A stretch of 64,000 bases of DNA from Flaveria trinervia (GCA_025506515.1 CM046458.1:43350731-43414730); one strand, 5' to 3'. Shown: positions 34,693 through 47,340, numbered from the stretch's first letter. Notes: generated by a model not told the origin, from the sequence alone. Numbers and translations are program-made.

Positions 34693-37600
34693 TCAAAGCT
34701 TTTGATATTGCAGACTTGAATTTACTTGCAAGAATGCCTTGTTCGGGTTTGCTTCATTTGTTTTAATCTCCATCTTATCCATTCTCTCTAATGTGTCTTT
34801 TGAAAGACATGAAATATCAATATTAGCATATAACTCAATAGGTTTGTTACTTTCCTTTGAGTACACTTCTAATACCCCTTTCCTTGATATTCTCATGAAT
34901 TCAATATCTTTAATATCTTTCTTGACAATATTGTCATACGCAAGAGCTTTTCTCAAAGATATTCTTTCCATGGCAGCATTCATCATATTAATAATAGAAA
35001 TGAAATATTTCTTATCTTGCTCAGCCACTTCAGGAGATACTTTCTCAAATTTTTGTACTGACAAAAATGAAATATAACTTGGATGTAACAGTTTTAGTTC
35101 AAAAACTCCAAATAAAGTAATCATGTCCTCATCCCATCTTTCTAGATTTCTGACTAACTTCAGCTCAAATGTCTCAGTGTTATAAAACCATCTGAGAATT
35201 GGCTTTGAGTTTTGATTACCATCAATCACTTTCAGTCTAGGAGTTGTAACTTTTTCAAAATATTTATCACAAAATTCTATCAAAGAATGTTCTTCTTCTG
35301 AATGGACTCCCTTAAGCTTCTTGTTTTTCTTCATAGTAGCAAAGTACTCTTTATCCTCTTGATCACATCTTGTGTTAAGAAAATTACTTGATCTATCCAA
35401 TCCTCTTCTTAATAATTCTACAAACATCTTCCCACGTTTTGAATCAGAAGGATTGATCAGAGGTAATCTATTCAGCTCTTTTAAATCTTGCACAGGAAGT
35501 TTTATGATACTGGAGTAAAAAGGATAAACATCACATACAGCATTTACTCTCTTTATCAAAAATGCATCAAACACTTCATCATACTTCCATGCAATGATCT
35601 TTACTTGGTTGGTAAAATCTAGAGCAATCATAGAATTCAACAGTTCAGCAACTGATTGTCCTTTTTGCAATATGTTTCTTACCAAGTCTCCGGTTGTTCT
35701 TGAACTATCAAGAATATGCCTTTGTTCAGTTGATGCTTTATAAGTCTGTCTTTCTGGATCAGCAAACATTTCTATCAATTATTTTCTATGAGCATGAGCA
35801 TCATCAAATCTTGACATTTGTTTTATCTCCTGAGGCTTTAACATTCTTGTTCTTTTTGTTATTTCAAGATACTGAGGGTTATCTGTATGAAGCACTATCA
35901 TTTTCTTCATTTGTTTCTCAGTCTCTTGAAAGCTTCTGACAAGATTTCTCAGAGATACAGATTGTAATCTCTTTAGCTTCCTCCAAGGGTAATTTCTAGC
36001 TTGCAACCATGATCTAAGAGCTGGAATACTCATATCATCTGGATCAGGATGGTGCAACTCAGAACTAGACAATTCTTCTACATTTATTACCTCTTTTGCT
36101 CTTAACCATTCACCATGTTCAACAACAATCTCATTTGGATCTATTGAAGTAACTAACTCTGCATAGATGCATTTCTCGTATTCATCATTAATCTGAGAAA
36201 CAGTCAGTCCATCCAAATATACTCGATTGTATTTCATGTTCACAAGATAATTATATTTTTCTTCAAAGTTTTGTGGTACTTCATCTTGTTCTTGAATATG
36301 TTCTTGTGAAGAGAAATATGACACAAATTCAGCTTCATCAATATCTTCATTATCTAGAACTTCATCATACCAATCATCATTGTATATTTCTTCAATATCA
36401 TCTAAAGCATCAATCTGTTCTTGAACATTTTGCTCTTCAATGGATTCTTTAGTTCTTTGAAGCTTAGAAGAGGATTCATTTTGACCAATATCTTCTAGTT
36501 CATTCACTTTCCTTTTGCCTTTTCTTTGCTCAAGATTTTCTTCAACCTGCATCTCAGTACTGATCACATGTACTGGTGATATAGATTTCTGAGTTTCTCT
36601 TCCTTTAGCAATTCAGCTTTGAGATTTTCATTTTCTTCAGATAATTTCTTGAATTTCTCCTCAAGACTATCATAATCTTTAATCATGACTTCAAAGTTCT
36701 TTATCACGTCTTCTTTATCTTTGGCAAAACTAACAATCTTTTCATCTTTTAATGCATTTTCTTTAGACAACTTTAAATTTTCATCTTTGAGCTTTTGAAT
36801 TTCTTTTTCACAAGATCTGATTATCTATTTCCTTCTTTCATTTTCCACTTTCAACTCTTCAATCTCTTTTTCTTTGCTTAATTTTCTTCTTTCAATTTTT
36901 CAATCTCATCAAGGTCAACTATTTCCTCTGTTTGTATAGACACATTGTGTGACATACTAACAGGAATTTCTTATGCTCCTTCATTTGTATCAATTTCAAA
37001 TACTGGATTGAATAAAATATCATTTATAAAGTCAGACTCAAATGTTTGATTTTGAGAATTTCTTTCTTGTACATCTTCCTCAACATTTTCTTCAATCATA
37101 GGTTGTGTCTCATTTACAGTATCTTCTGCATTTCTTTCTTCATTTCCTTCTTGATTTGCTTCAGTGGCATCATCATTTCCATCATCATCATCATCACTTT
37201 CTTCACTTGATGAAATTTCAGACACATCATCATCACTTTCTTCATCAACTTCTACATCTTCAATCAGATCATTTGGATCTATTGGTTCTTTTTCAGTTAG
37301 ATGGAAGTGTGGCTGAGTAATATCAACTTCATCCATTGATACATTCCTGATATAATCAAAAACTGGAATGTTTTGAGCACGAGTGATCATTGCCAGTCTT
37401 TTGTAAACAATCTCTGACATATGCTCCAACTGAATCTTTTCACCAATAACTTCTTCAGCATACAGATCTGGATTTGCATCATTAATAAGAAGTTGAAGAA
37501 ATCTTGGGTACATCAAATACTTATGCCTTACTCCTCTTTCCAGATTAAAAATGAATCCATTCATTATCCACTTAGCCATATTAAATCTTCTGTTTGTGGA

Positions 37601-38032
37601 TAGGCTATAATGGAGATGCAATGTCTACAGGGAATGAATCCCAACCCGCACTTCTTTTTGACATGCAATGTTGAAAGATATAGCATAAAAGCTTCCAAGC
37701 TCTGAAAAATTGCTTCTTAGGGAAATGATCTGAATGACCCATCTGTATAAAAACTTCTCTACATTCATTAAATGTATATTCTGATAAATCTTCAGGATCA
37801 TTATCACCTAGTCTTAGAGCTTGTCTAATTGCTTCTTCAGAAACTTCAAGCATTCTTTCTGATGTGATGAAGGCTCTTAAAACTTTGTTTCCTTGATCAT
37901 CTCTTTTAATTTGAGCAGTTCTCCAGAATTTTTTAATCATTCTTCCATTTATCATGGGCCTTGCACACATAGCATAAACATATTTTGTTCTGAGTAAAAA
38001 TCTGATAATATCTTCATATCCAGTAGCTTCTC
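34693..38032 (-). pseudogene. Additional ORF of element B, main part (nearly open in its last two thirds)
   Basis: The best preserved additional ORF. After the C insertion it resumes with a DIIRFLLRTKYVYAM segment, then MINGRMIKKFW, FRAWKLLCYIFQHCMSKR and KYLMYPRFLQLLIND. A strongly acidic Asp/Glu/Ser tract follows (about 37250-37080), then a coiled coil (36770-36564). From 36567 to 34693 one frame runs about 625 codons with a single TAA at 35779. That section has a basic KGKRK motif, WLQARNYPWRKLKRLQ, IIAWKYDEVFDAFLIKR, LLHPSYISFL and IKDIEFMRIS. Breaks occur near 37610 and 36960. The last codons (34693) lie 150 bases before the PPT. Function unknown; long preservation suggests it mattered to the element. 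Confidence 0.8.
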
Positions 38033-38993
38033 TGATGGGGTTTGTTAGAACACAAAATAAACAAGTTTAACCTTTTAAACTTTCTGAAAAACGCAATGGA
38101 AGTAAAGCATTATAACATGTTTATAAGCTGAAAATTTCATGTTCTTAATGATGTTTTAAGATGGAAAAACAAACCCAAATCAAAAGGATCTTTAATATGT
38201 GAATGAACAAGCTATGAACATATGTTAAACTACATAAAATCACAGCTTCAATGAGCTGTGATAACTACCTTATTCAGCAGCAAAACGACCAAAGAAAAGG
38301 GAGATTTTGGATGCTAAAATCGACCAAGACTTCAAGTGTAGAAGTCCTCAAGCTTGTATACCCCAAGCCTCCTTGCAATCACCTTCTTGTTAGGAAGATT
38401 CACCACCAAAAAGCTTCAAAAAAAACCTCTAAAACAAGCTGCTAGAACCGTGGGTTTTAGAGAGAGAGGAGAGAGCTTTTTTTGATCTATTGCATCTAAA
38501 AATGAGAATGCATGAGAGAAAGGAAGACTCCAAGACAAGTTAATGTGTGTTCTTTTCAAAGCAAAAGGGGTCCAATGAGAATAAAGGTGGGGGCGGCCGA
38601 ATTCAAATGAAAAACAAAAGGATTTTTCCCTTTTAAACATAGTACACACACACATTAAAATGGTCTTGTAACTAAACATACAATTAACCATTTATTTGTA
38701 TGTACAAGTTATATAAGTCTTATAATTAACCATTTAACTTATAAGTTATAATCTCTCATTATTATTTGGTGTTATCTAACTTATTTAAATAACACTTCAA
38801 ATAATGTTATTGAACAAAATATTCTAATAAGTTATTCCATCTCATATGCAACTTATTTAGAAAACTCATTTTCTAAATTGGTGTAAATATTTAATTGCAT
38901 GATCATATCATCAATTAAATATTAATTGGTGTTTGCTAAGCTTGTTATTGGGTATAACCCGACTTGGATCATAACGTACTAACCGCATCAATA
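38033..38993 (-). repeat. 3' LTR of element C
   Basis: The 961-base LTR matches the 45216-46170 copy nearly throughout. Its + strand start TGATGG is inverted against GCATCA near the other end. An open frame inside it (38416-38691) has an equivalent in the other copy and no known domain. Confidence 0.92.
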
Positions 38994-39742
38994 GAAGATT
39001 GATGCAAGCAGTAAATACCGCCTAACAATGGTTTACTACCCTTAATACGCATGACTTATAGCCATTCAATAACATCATCTTATTCAAGTATCCTACTTGA
39101 AATGATTTAGGTGAATCAATCATTTATCCTTTTGTTACAGATGTCATGTTAAATCCAAGAACACAGAGTGATCATTTCTTTTTGATTTAACTTATCAGGC
39201 CTTAGACATCTAACTCTCAACGAATAAGAGAACAAATTCCATCTTAACTACATACGTTTCTCACAAACACCTCGTGTCATACCTGAACATACCCTTATGT
39301 ACTGTCCACTATTTCAGGACAGTGAAGAATTAGCTCAAGGTATAATACTTGGTGAATATTAAAACCCAATATGTATCTCAGGTCAGAGGATACCAAATGA
39401 TATTCGCCTTTACTCAAATTTACTTATGATCAATCAATAAGATTCCATGTAGTAAAATTTGAGATGCGGGTCAGTCCAATATTTGTATCCCACAAATATC
39501 TATGAACCTTGGTAGCAACCCATTGCTCTATATTCATCCTTATGAATATCAAACAATCCAAGTTCATAATAATCTTACCCTCACACTTGTGCCCACAAGT
39601 ATGAATGACTACGAACATTTAGAGTAAACAATTTACTCATGGATTAAACATGCTAAATTGGAACATTAATTGAAACATTATAACCAAATAATTTTATTCA
39701 AATAATAAAGAGTTCGTCATATCCAAATACAAAATTTACAGA
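38994..39742. other. 3' untranslated region of element C
   Basis: No gene is visible between the pol stop and the LTR. An unambiguous PPT next to the LTR is not seen, which is odd for an element with recent LTRs and adds to the uncertainty about the LTR end. Confidence 0.6.
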
Positions 39743-41353
39743 TCAAATCCAATCACTAGAATCTCGAAGTCCCATGGCACAAGTATGACCTTCATGCTTT
39801 GCCTTTTCAAGGAGCTTCGTGAGAGGATCCGCAATGTTTTGATCCGTGTGAACTTTGCGAATACATATCTTTCCCTTTTCAACTTCATCTCGTATGTAGT
39901 TGAATCTCCGCTCAATGTGCCTAGTCTTTTGATGAGCACGAGGTTCCTTGATTTGAGCAATCGCATCCTCGTTATCACAAAAGATCTCCATGGGGTCCTG
40001 AATGGAAGGGACAACCCCCAGATCGACAATGAATTTCTTTAACCATGCAGCTTCTTGAGCTGCCAATGAGGCGATGACGTATTCTGATTCTGTAATTGAT
40101 AGAGCCACCACATCCTGTTTGGAGCTCTTCCATGAGACTGCTCCTCCATTCAGAATGAAAATATATCCCGATTGTGACCGAGAATCATCACGATCGGTTT
40201 GGAAACTCGCATCCGTGTAACCTTTTACAACGAGTTCTCATCACAGATCCATAGATTAGGAACATATCTCTTGTCCTCCTTAGGTACTTAAGTATGTTCT
40301 TAACAGCCATCCAATGACTGTTTCCAGGATTTTGTTGGTAACGACTTGTCATGCTTAAGGCGCATGACACGTCCGGTCGAGTGCATATCATTGCATACAT
40401 GATGGATCCAATAGCAGATGCGTATGGGACTGCCTTCATTTTATCTTGCTCATCCTTTGAGCTAGGACATTGAGTCGTACTCAATATCGTTCCTCTTTGA
40501 ATAGGTACGGTTCCTTTCTTAGAGTTTTCCATCTTGAACCTTTTCAAGATCTTATCAATGTATGCACTTTGATTCAAACCAATCAATTGCCTTGATCTGT
40601 CCCTATAGATCTTTATTCCCAGAATATAGGCGGCTTCTCCAAGATCCTTAAGGGAAAAACAACTTCCAGCTAGGTTTTTACACCTTCCAAGGTTGGAATG
40701 TCATTTCCAAATAGTAGTATGTCATCAACATACAATACTAGGAAAGTTATTATGCTCCCACTAGCCTTCTTATACACACAAGCCTCATCAGCGTTTTTGA
40801 TGAAGCCAAATTTCTTTACCTCCTCATCAAAACGATGATTCCAGCTTCTCGACGCTTGTTTCAATCCATAGATTGATTTCTTTAACTTGCATACTTTATT
40901 AGGATGTTTTGGATCGACAAAACCTTCAGGCTGAACCATATAGACATCTTCCTCAAGATATCCATTTAGGAAAGCGGTTTTGACATCCATTTGCCAAATC
41001 TCATAATCATAATGAGCAGCTATGGCAAACAATATCCTTATAGACTTTAGCATCGCAACAGGTGAGAAGGTTTCATCATAATCAACCCCTTGAGTTTGAG
41101 TGAAACCCTTTGCTACAAGTCTAGCTTTATAAGTATCCAAGTTTCCATGCATATCGGTTTTCTTCTTGAAAACCCACTTACTTCCAACTACCTTGGAATT
41201 AAGAGGTGGTACAACAAGTTCCCAAACTTGATTGTCATAGATGGATTGCATCTCTACGTTCATGGCCTCAAGCCATTTGTCACAATCCAAATTGGACACT
41301 GCATCATGGTATGTGGTTGGTTCATCTGAATCTACCACATAGCATCCATCCAT
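39743..41353 (-). pseudogene. pol: Element C RT and RNase H (broken by frameshifts)
   Basis: RT runs from 41353 with WVFKKKTDMHGN, KARLVAKGFTQ, VDYDETFSPVA, YGLKQASRSWN and LVLYVDDILLFGND (YVDD at 40721-40732). After a break near 40670, RT/RH continues at 40586-40188 with GSIMYAMICTRPDVSCALS and RYQQNPG. RNase H ends at 40111-39743 with ALSITESEYVIAS, CDNEDAIAQI and TRHIERRFNYIRDEVEKG. Three frame breaks in 1.6 kb are the main damage. The 5' edge overlaps the integrase frame by a few codons because of a frameshift near 41340. Confidence 0.88.
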
Positions 41354-42759
41354 AAAAATCCGTATCTTTCAGGTGGATTACTAGTTCTACCACTTCTACG
41401 AACGTTTTGAGTGTATTGATCAACCACTTGATCAACCTCAACATCCTCATGTTGAGTGCTAGTTTCAACCAAACGTGCATCGGGTTGTGGTTCTTGATCT
41501 TCCTCAAGATCCACTATTCTACTGCTAGTTCCTTCCATAAGGAACTTTGCTTCTAAGAACTCACCCTTTCTGGCAACAAACACCTTTTGTTCCAGTGGAT
41601 CGTAGAAATAATATCCCATAGAATCTCTAGGATATCCAATAAAGATACACTCAGTGGATCGGACTTCTAATTTGTTTGGGGTAGGAGTCTTAACATAAGC
41701 CTCACAACCCCAGACCCTTAAGTATGATAGGGATGGAAATCTTCCATGCCATATCTTAAAAGGTGTCCTTTCCACCTTTTTGGTTGGGGCCATATTTAGA
41801 ATACGGGCCGTGGAGAGCAAAGCGAAACCCCAAAATGATAGAGGTAATGTGCTTCTAGCCATCATAGATCGGACCATATCCAATAAGGTTCGATTCCTCC
41901 TCTCAGACACGCCATTGTGTTGTGGTGTTCCAGGTGGAGTGAGTTGTGAGACAATCCCACAACTCCTAAGATGATCTTGAAAAGCATCACTTAGGTATTC
42001 ACCTCCTCTATCGGTACGGAGAACTTTAATTGACTTGTTGAGTTGATTTTCCACTTCATTCTTGAAGATTTTGAACATTTCAAAAGCTTCATCTTTGTGC
42101 CTTAATAAGTACACATACCTATAGCGACTATAATCGTCGGTAAAGGTCATGAAGTATCTTTCACCATTTCTAGTCATTGGCTTAAAAGGACCACATACAT
42201 CCGAATGTATGATTCCTAATAAATCTTTTGCCCTTTCGTTAGTTCCACTAAAGGGTGCCTTAGTCATTTTACCTTGTAAACAAGATTCACACACATCAAA
42301 TGAATCACATTCATTTGTTTTTAAAAGACCATTCTTTTGAAGTGTTTGTATACGTTTCTTGTTTATATGACCAAGACGACAATGCCAAAGATAGGTATCA
42401 CTCAAATCCAACTTGAGTTTCTTGGTGTTAGTATGGTATAATGAACTATTTAAAGCATTTTCATGAACCAATTCATAAATACCATTAATGGGAATTGCTT
42501 TAAAATAGATCATATCATTTAAAGAAACATGAATATCATTTTCAACAAAAGATGATACATAATCATAATGTCTTAATTGGGATACAGAAATAATGTTCCT
42601 AGTCAAACTAGGAGCATACAAAACATTCTTCAAAATAACATCCAAGCCACTTGGAAGTTTCAAGATGTAGTCCCCACGAGCTTCAACTTGGACTTTGGTT
42701 CCATTGCCAATGAAGAGGCTAACATCCCCTTGATTGAAGTCCCTACTTCTTTTGAACCC
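41332..42759 (-). pseudogene. pol: Element C integrase region (open, follows one in-frame stop)
   Basis: The region directly continues the frame of gag-protease after a single TAG at 42760-42762; from there 443 or more codons are open. The zinc domain has WHCRLGHINKKR and CESCLQGK. The core has HSDVCGPF, RTDRGGEYLSD and SERRNRTLLDM, with 35 residues between the second Asp and the Glu as in DD35E integrases. The C-terminal part has FWGFALLSTARILN and CIFIGYPRDSMGYYFYDP. The frame then shifts just before RT. Confidence 0.88.
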
Positions 42760-43752
42760 CTACAACAAATTGCAAATATGAGTTCCACATCCGGTATCTA
42801 ATACCCATGTGTTTGAAGATGTAACATTAAGATCAATATGAATCATGTATATTGTACCTGAGGTCTGCCCGGCATCCCTCTTGGCTTTTAACTCTTGGAG
42901 ATGGACAGGACAATTTCTTGCCCAATGTCCAATCTCCCTACACTTGAAGCATGGGTCATTGGTAGCAACCTTTTGCTTCTTCTCTTGTGGTTTGGGTGGC
43001 ACCCTTGCCACCCCTTTCCCCTTTCCCCATACGGGTCCCTTACCCTTGGCAACCTTTGCCTTGGGTGCGGGATGAGGCCTTTTCTTGTTCCCACCTTCAT
43101 TGATGGTGAGAACGGGTAAAACCCTTTTACCCATGGCCGCCTCGGCTGTTTTGATCATTGAGTGAAGCTCACCAATGCTTTTGTCCCAAGCATTCATGTT
43201 GTAATTCAACACGAATGTCTCAAACTTCTTGGTAAGGCCATTGAGGATCAAATCCGTGGTCAATTCCTTCGAGATGGGACAATTAAGTCTTTCCAGGCGG
43301 TCAATATGGCTTTTCATCTTAAGTACATAAGATGAAACCGATTGGTTGTCATCCATACGACATGCATGGAGTGCTCGAACCGTTTCGAAGCGCTCAACCC
43401 TTGCTTGTTGTTGGAACATTTCCTTCAGCTGGGTTATCATGTCATAAGCTCCGTGATGTTCATACTCCTTTTGGAGATCCGGAGTCATGCTCGCTAGCAT
43501 GAGACAAGACACTTGGACGGAGTCCTCAGTGTACTTTAGCCAATCGTTATAGGCCTCCTCATCATCCTCAGCAGGTTGATCGGGGATAGGGTCGTCTAAA
43601 ATATATGATCGTCTTTCTTGCTTGAGAACGATTCTCAAGTTTCGATACCAATCAATGAAATTATTATGATTTAGACGTTCCTTTTGGAGAATCGCTCGCA
43701 ATGATTGGGCGGACGCGGATGAATTATCGTGATTATCATTATTGGTGGCCAT
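42760..43752 (-). CDS. gag: Element C gag and start of protease (intact 330-codon ORF)
   Basis: The ATG at 43752 opens a UBN2-type copia gag: NFIDWYRNLRIVL near residue 31, HACRMDDNQSVSSYV near 138, and a nucleocapsid with zinc knuckle CFKCREIGHWARNC near residue 277. A Lys/Pro-rich basic region precedes the knuckle. The ORF ends in the protease active site WVLDTGCGTHICNLL followed by TAG. The next residues (GFKRSRDF) continue the protease, so TAG looks like a point change in a Gln codon, or a readthrough site. The open frame agrees with the element's near-identical LTRs. Confidence 0.9.
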   Translation of the reverse strand: MATNNDNHDNSSASAQSLRAILQKERLNHNNFIDWYRNLRIVLKQERRSYILDDPIPDQPAEDDEEAYNDWLKYTEDSVQVSCLMLASMTPDLQKEYEHHGAYDMITQLKEMFQQQARVERFETVRALHACRMDDNQSVSSYVLKMKSHIDRLERLNCPISKELTTDLILNGLTKKFETFVLNYNMNAWDKSIGELHSMIKTAEAAMGKRVLPVLTINEGGNKKRPHPAPKAKVAKGKGPVWGKGKGVARVPPKPQEKKQKVATNDPCFKCREIGHWARNCPVHLQELKAKRDAGQTSGTIYMIHIDLNVTSSNTWVLDTGCGTHICNLL

Positions 43753-45198
43753 CTACAAAATATAACAAAGATCTATTTTAGTATTTTCGATATTGCTATT
43801 TTAAATAATTAATACCTTTTAAGGTCATTTTTTATATTAAAATCTAGAACCCAACATTACATTTAAATTGTGGTTAGGTGACCTTTATCCCACGATTTAA
43901 ATTAATAAGGTGGTCAACGATTGACGGTTGCAACCATTTGCAACTTCTAGAGGTATGGGATCGACTCTAAACATCATATGTAAAATCAGCATGTAAATCC
44001 CATCAACACCATTTGGAAACCATATTGTAGGTGATCCATTTAACATGGTTTGCAAATCAAGTTACCCTACTTGCACACATATGTGAGTTTACCAACATAA
44101 GTGGTTAGGTGACCTTTATCCCACAAATGTGGTATCCCCACCTTAAGTCACAAGTTCCCTCTAAATGGTTAGGTGATATTTATCCCATTAAGAGTTTCCA
44201 AATGACTCAAGTGTTGTGCAAAAGGACGGTGTTAAACTTGTTGGAAATATGTTTGGGAAAAAAAAATTTTGAGATTTCATAATCTTAGTTTAAAAACTCT
44301 ATGTACTTGTACTTGCATGCTTTCAAATACAAGATACCTTATGGTCTTTTGATTAAAACCCATTTTAATCTTTGAAATCACTAAATCAATTTAATAACCT
44401 TTTATTACTTTTAATGATTAAGAACCATCAATTTTCAGCTTGTTAAGTTTGTTAATTAGTTTGTAATGCATGTCAAAATATCAACCATACAATCAAATAA
44501 CAAACATTCAAACAAGCATAAGCATACAAACATGAGTGCATAACCACAGCCACTAAGTTGACAACACTTGTTTGCCATCACAAGTGTCATCATAAGGTCT
44601 TTCCTAAGGGTTTGTAATGACACATTATATGTGTCCATGGACTCCCACTTGAATCCATATCCAAATACTTCAAGGTCCATGTTTTTATGTCCATCTTTGG
44701 GTCTTGATCTTGTGCATCTTCCTTTTACAAAATTGTATCCTAATACATTTTTTTCTAATAAAAGAAATGCACCTAATCTATTAATTACATAACCAAATGA
44801 ACAAATAATTACAACCCAAATAATAAACATAAAAATTACAACCCAATTGAATGAATAAAAACCAACCATACCAATCATCCAAATCAAAAGGCCAAAGGCT
44901 AGGTTATGCACACTAACATCCAATGATCATATCATCCAAACATATAATGAAACCCCACTTAAAACCACCAAATTTCAGCCAACATAAACTGAAATTTTGG
45001 GTTTTAAACATTGTCCAAACAATCAACATTTCATAATATATATCTTTCAAGGTCTAATCACTAGCATGTGTGATATGACCTTGAAAGTTTGGGGAATCAT
45101 TCATACAAAATATAGCAGCCCAAAACCAGCCTATAATAAGTGATAATACTTCTTTAAAACCAATTTAAAGACTAAGAACAAGCAAGTTATCCACATAA
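43753..45198. repeat. Leader of element C with a 23-base motif repeated three times
   Basis: The 1.4-kb leader has no credible gene. GGTTAGGTGACCTTTATCCC occurs at 43871-43893 and 44102-44124, and with two changes at 44166-44187, each next to text mentioning a different flank. This may be a structured leader element such as a packaging or dimerisation signal; that is inference. A weak open frame at 44456-44923 has no domain. Confidence 0.8.
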
Positions 45199-45214
45199 CC
45201 GGCTCTTGATGCCA
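45199..45214 (-). promoter_or_regulatory. Primer binding site of C (variant initiator Met)
   Basis: TGGCATCAAGAGCCGG on the minus strand differs from the usual TGGTATCAGAGCC by one substitution and one extra A. It lies one base from the LTR. Confidence 0.75.
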
Positions 45215-45215
45215 T

Positions 45216-46170
45216 TGATGGAGTTTGTTAGAACACAAAATAAACAAGTTTAACCTTTTAAACTTTCTGAAAAATGCAGCGGAAGTAAAGCATTATAACA
45301 TGTTTATAAGCTGAAAATTTCATGTTCTTAATGATGTTTTAAGATGGAAAAACAAACCCAAATCAAAAGGATCTTTAATATGTGAATGAACAAGCTATGA
45401 ACATATGTTAAACTACATAAAATCACAGCTTCAATGAGCTGTGATAACTACCTTATTCAGCAGCAAAACGACCAAAGAAAAGGGAGATTTTGGATGCTAA
45501 AATCGACCAAGACTTCAAGTGTAGAAGTCCTCAAGCTTGTATACCCCAAGCCTCCTTGCAATCACCTTCTTGTTAGGAAGATTCACCACCAAAAAGCTTA
45601 AAAAACCTCTAAAACAAGCTGCTAGAACCGTGGGTTTTAGAGAGAGAGGAGAGAGCTTTTTTTGATCTATTGCATCTAAAAATGAGAATGCATGAGAGAA
45701 AGGAAGACTCCAAGACAAGTTAATGTGTGTTCTTTTCAAAGCAAAAGGGGTCCAATGAGAATAAAGGGGGGCGGCCGAACTCAAATGAAAAACAAAAGGA
45801 TTTTTCCCTTTTAAACATAGTACACACACACATTAAAATGGTCTTGTAACTAGACATACAATTAACCATTTATTTGTATGTACAAGTTATATAAGTCTTA
45901 TAATTAACCATTTAACTTATAAGTTATAATCTCTCATTATTATTTGGTGTTATCTAACTTATTTAAATAACACTTCAAATAATATTATTGAACAAAATAT
46001 TCTAATAAGTTGTTCCATCTCATATGCAACTTATTTAGAAAATCCATTTTCTAAATTGGTGTAAATATTTAATTGCATGATCATATCATCAATTAAATAT
46101 TAATTGGTGTTTGCTAAGCTTGTTATTGGTATAACCCGACTTGGATCATAACGTACTAACCGCATCAATA
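45216..46170 (-). repeat. 5' LTR of element C
   Basis: The 955-base partner of 38033-38993. It adjoins the primer site on its inner side and the N-terminal fragment of B's additional ORF on its outer side. Confidence 0.92.
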
Positions 46171-46268
46171 TTCTACATGTCTTGGGCATATACAATCCTA
46201 CATTCTCTATTTTCATCATCTAAAAATGCAACTACATTATGCTTTGGCTCAAATTTTAAATCTGCCAT
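46171..46268 (-). pseudogene. Start of the additional ORF of element B, cut by C
   Basis: The ATG at 46268 begins Met-Ala-Asp, then six residues, then His-Asn-Val-Val-Ala-Phe-Leu, aligning with the starts in A, D and E. After about 20 codons it loses frame, then reaches the C insertion. Joining to 38032 with one copy of the target site gives a segment resembling the PEAEELRDMIRF region of E. Confidence 0.75.
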
Positions 46269-46904
46269 CTGCAAAACACAACAAAATATTATGAGAACAT
46301 CGAATATTGATTAATGAAATTTATTTCTACATATGACTTTTGATTTTGACTTTTTAATTTGACCTTTTATTTTACTTTTGAATTGAGATTTCAAGTTGTA
46401 AGACATTTATCTTTATTCATTTTGAATTTATTATCTAACAGATCAATTTTTAATTAATTTTTTTTATTCAAAATATGACTGCCTGTTCATCTTCTTCTTC
46501 TTCGACTATGAAAATCCTCTGAATTCATCATCAACAAATCTTTTTCACTTTTAGATTAAAAATAATACATCAACAGACTCGCAAATCAGTTCTTATCAAT
46601 AATCCAGCGTTAATTTTTGATATGATACTCATTTGATCAGATTAAACTTGGATTATATTGGTTCGAACGCTCAAATAGCATTCAAACGACTATAGAAATG
46701 CACTGATTTAACTCAAAATTTATATATTTGAATCATAAACTTACGTTTATATATTCAAATACAATGTATACTCAAATGATTTGATTCAATTTCAGATGAA
46801 ATACAGATGTGATGATGCTCGACAGTCGTAGTTCGAGGGTTTTGTTATGATATTTTGAAATGTAAATGAGAAATATGCATAAGTGTTCAATTTATATAAG
46901 TGAA

Positions 46905-47340
46905 ATTTTAGGCGTATGAGCCCTGTTCGGACGTATGGTCCCTGTTTGGGTGTATGAAAACCTAGAATTCACTTATTTTGTTAGACGCATGAGCACTGTT
47001 GTGCGTTTTAAGTCAAACGCATGAGAACTGTTCAGACGCATAAGCACTGTTTAGGCGCTTTTGCACTGTTTAGTCGCATGGACTTTGTGAAACGTCTAAC
47101 ACTTGAAATTTTGAAACTATTTAGACGCATGAGACATGACAAACGTCTAACACAGAAACACTATTTACACGCATGGGATTATCACAAATGCCAACACTTG
47201 TAATTGTCATAGATGTATTACAACTGTTTAGACGCATGGAAATGAATCAAACGTCCAACACTTTGTATAATCCTGAAAATTTCATCATGCTCCTATTTAG
47301 GCGCATGTGCACTATTTAGGTGCATGAGTTGACTTTCATG
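46905..47340. repeat. TTAGACGCATGAG motif array in the spacer of B
   Basis: About fifteen copies of the word ACTGTTTAGACGCATGAG or its variants, on both strands. Inverted pairs occur, for example TTAGACG near 47121 and CGTCTAA about 16 bases later. The same word in the opposite orientation (GATGCGTCTAAACAGT) builds the leader array at 58441-58745. Confidence 0.88.

Larger units (their letters stand above)
38033..46170 (-). mobile_element. Element C: compact Ty1/copia element inserted in the additional ORF of B
   Basis: C is 8.1 kb with LTRs at 38033-38993 and 45216-46170, a variant initiator-Met primer site, gag, pol and a 0.75-kb 3' untranslated region. It has no additional ORF. The flanks TTCTC (38028-38032) and TTCTA (46171-46175) match in four of five bases. 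The outer three bases of each LTR (ATA) are shared but break the TG/CA rule, so the true end may be 3 bases shorter. By eye the LTRs differ by about ten substitutions plus short indels, near 1 percent. The coding part has one stop and a few frameshifts. Its pol is clearly different from the Sirevirus-like ones; I do not assign its lineage. Confidence 0.92.

Noticed and set aside
34693..38032. Envelope glycoprotein call for the additional ORF
   Set aside because: The position fits SIRE1-type elements, but no signal peptide, membrane anchor or Cys pattern is visible, so I leave the function open.
38043..46167. Element C with LTRs starting TGTTAGAAC and ending GCATCA
   Set aside because: Both copies also share TGATGG before and ATA after these points, and the wider limits give a plausible TTCTC/TTCTA duplication and one-base spacing to the primer site.
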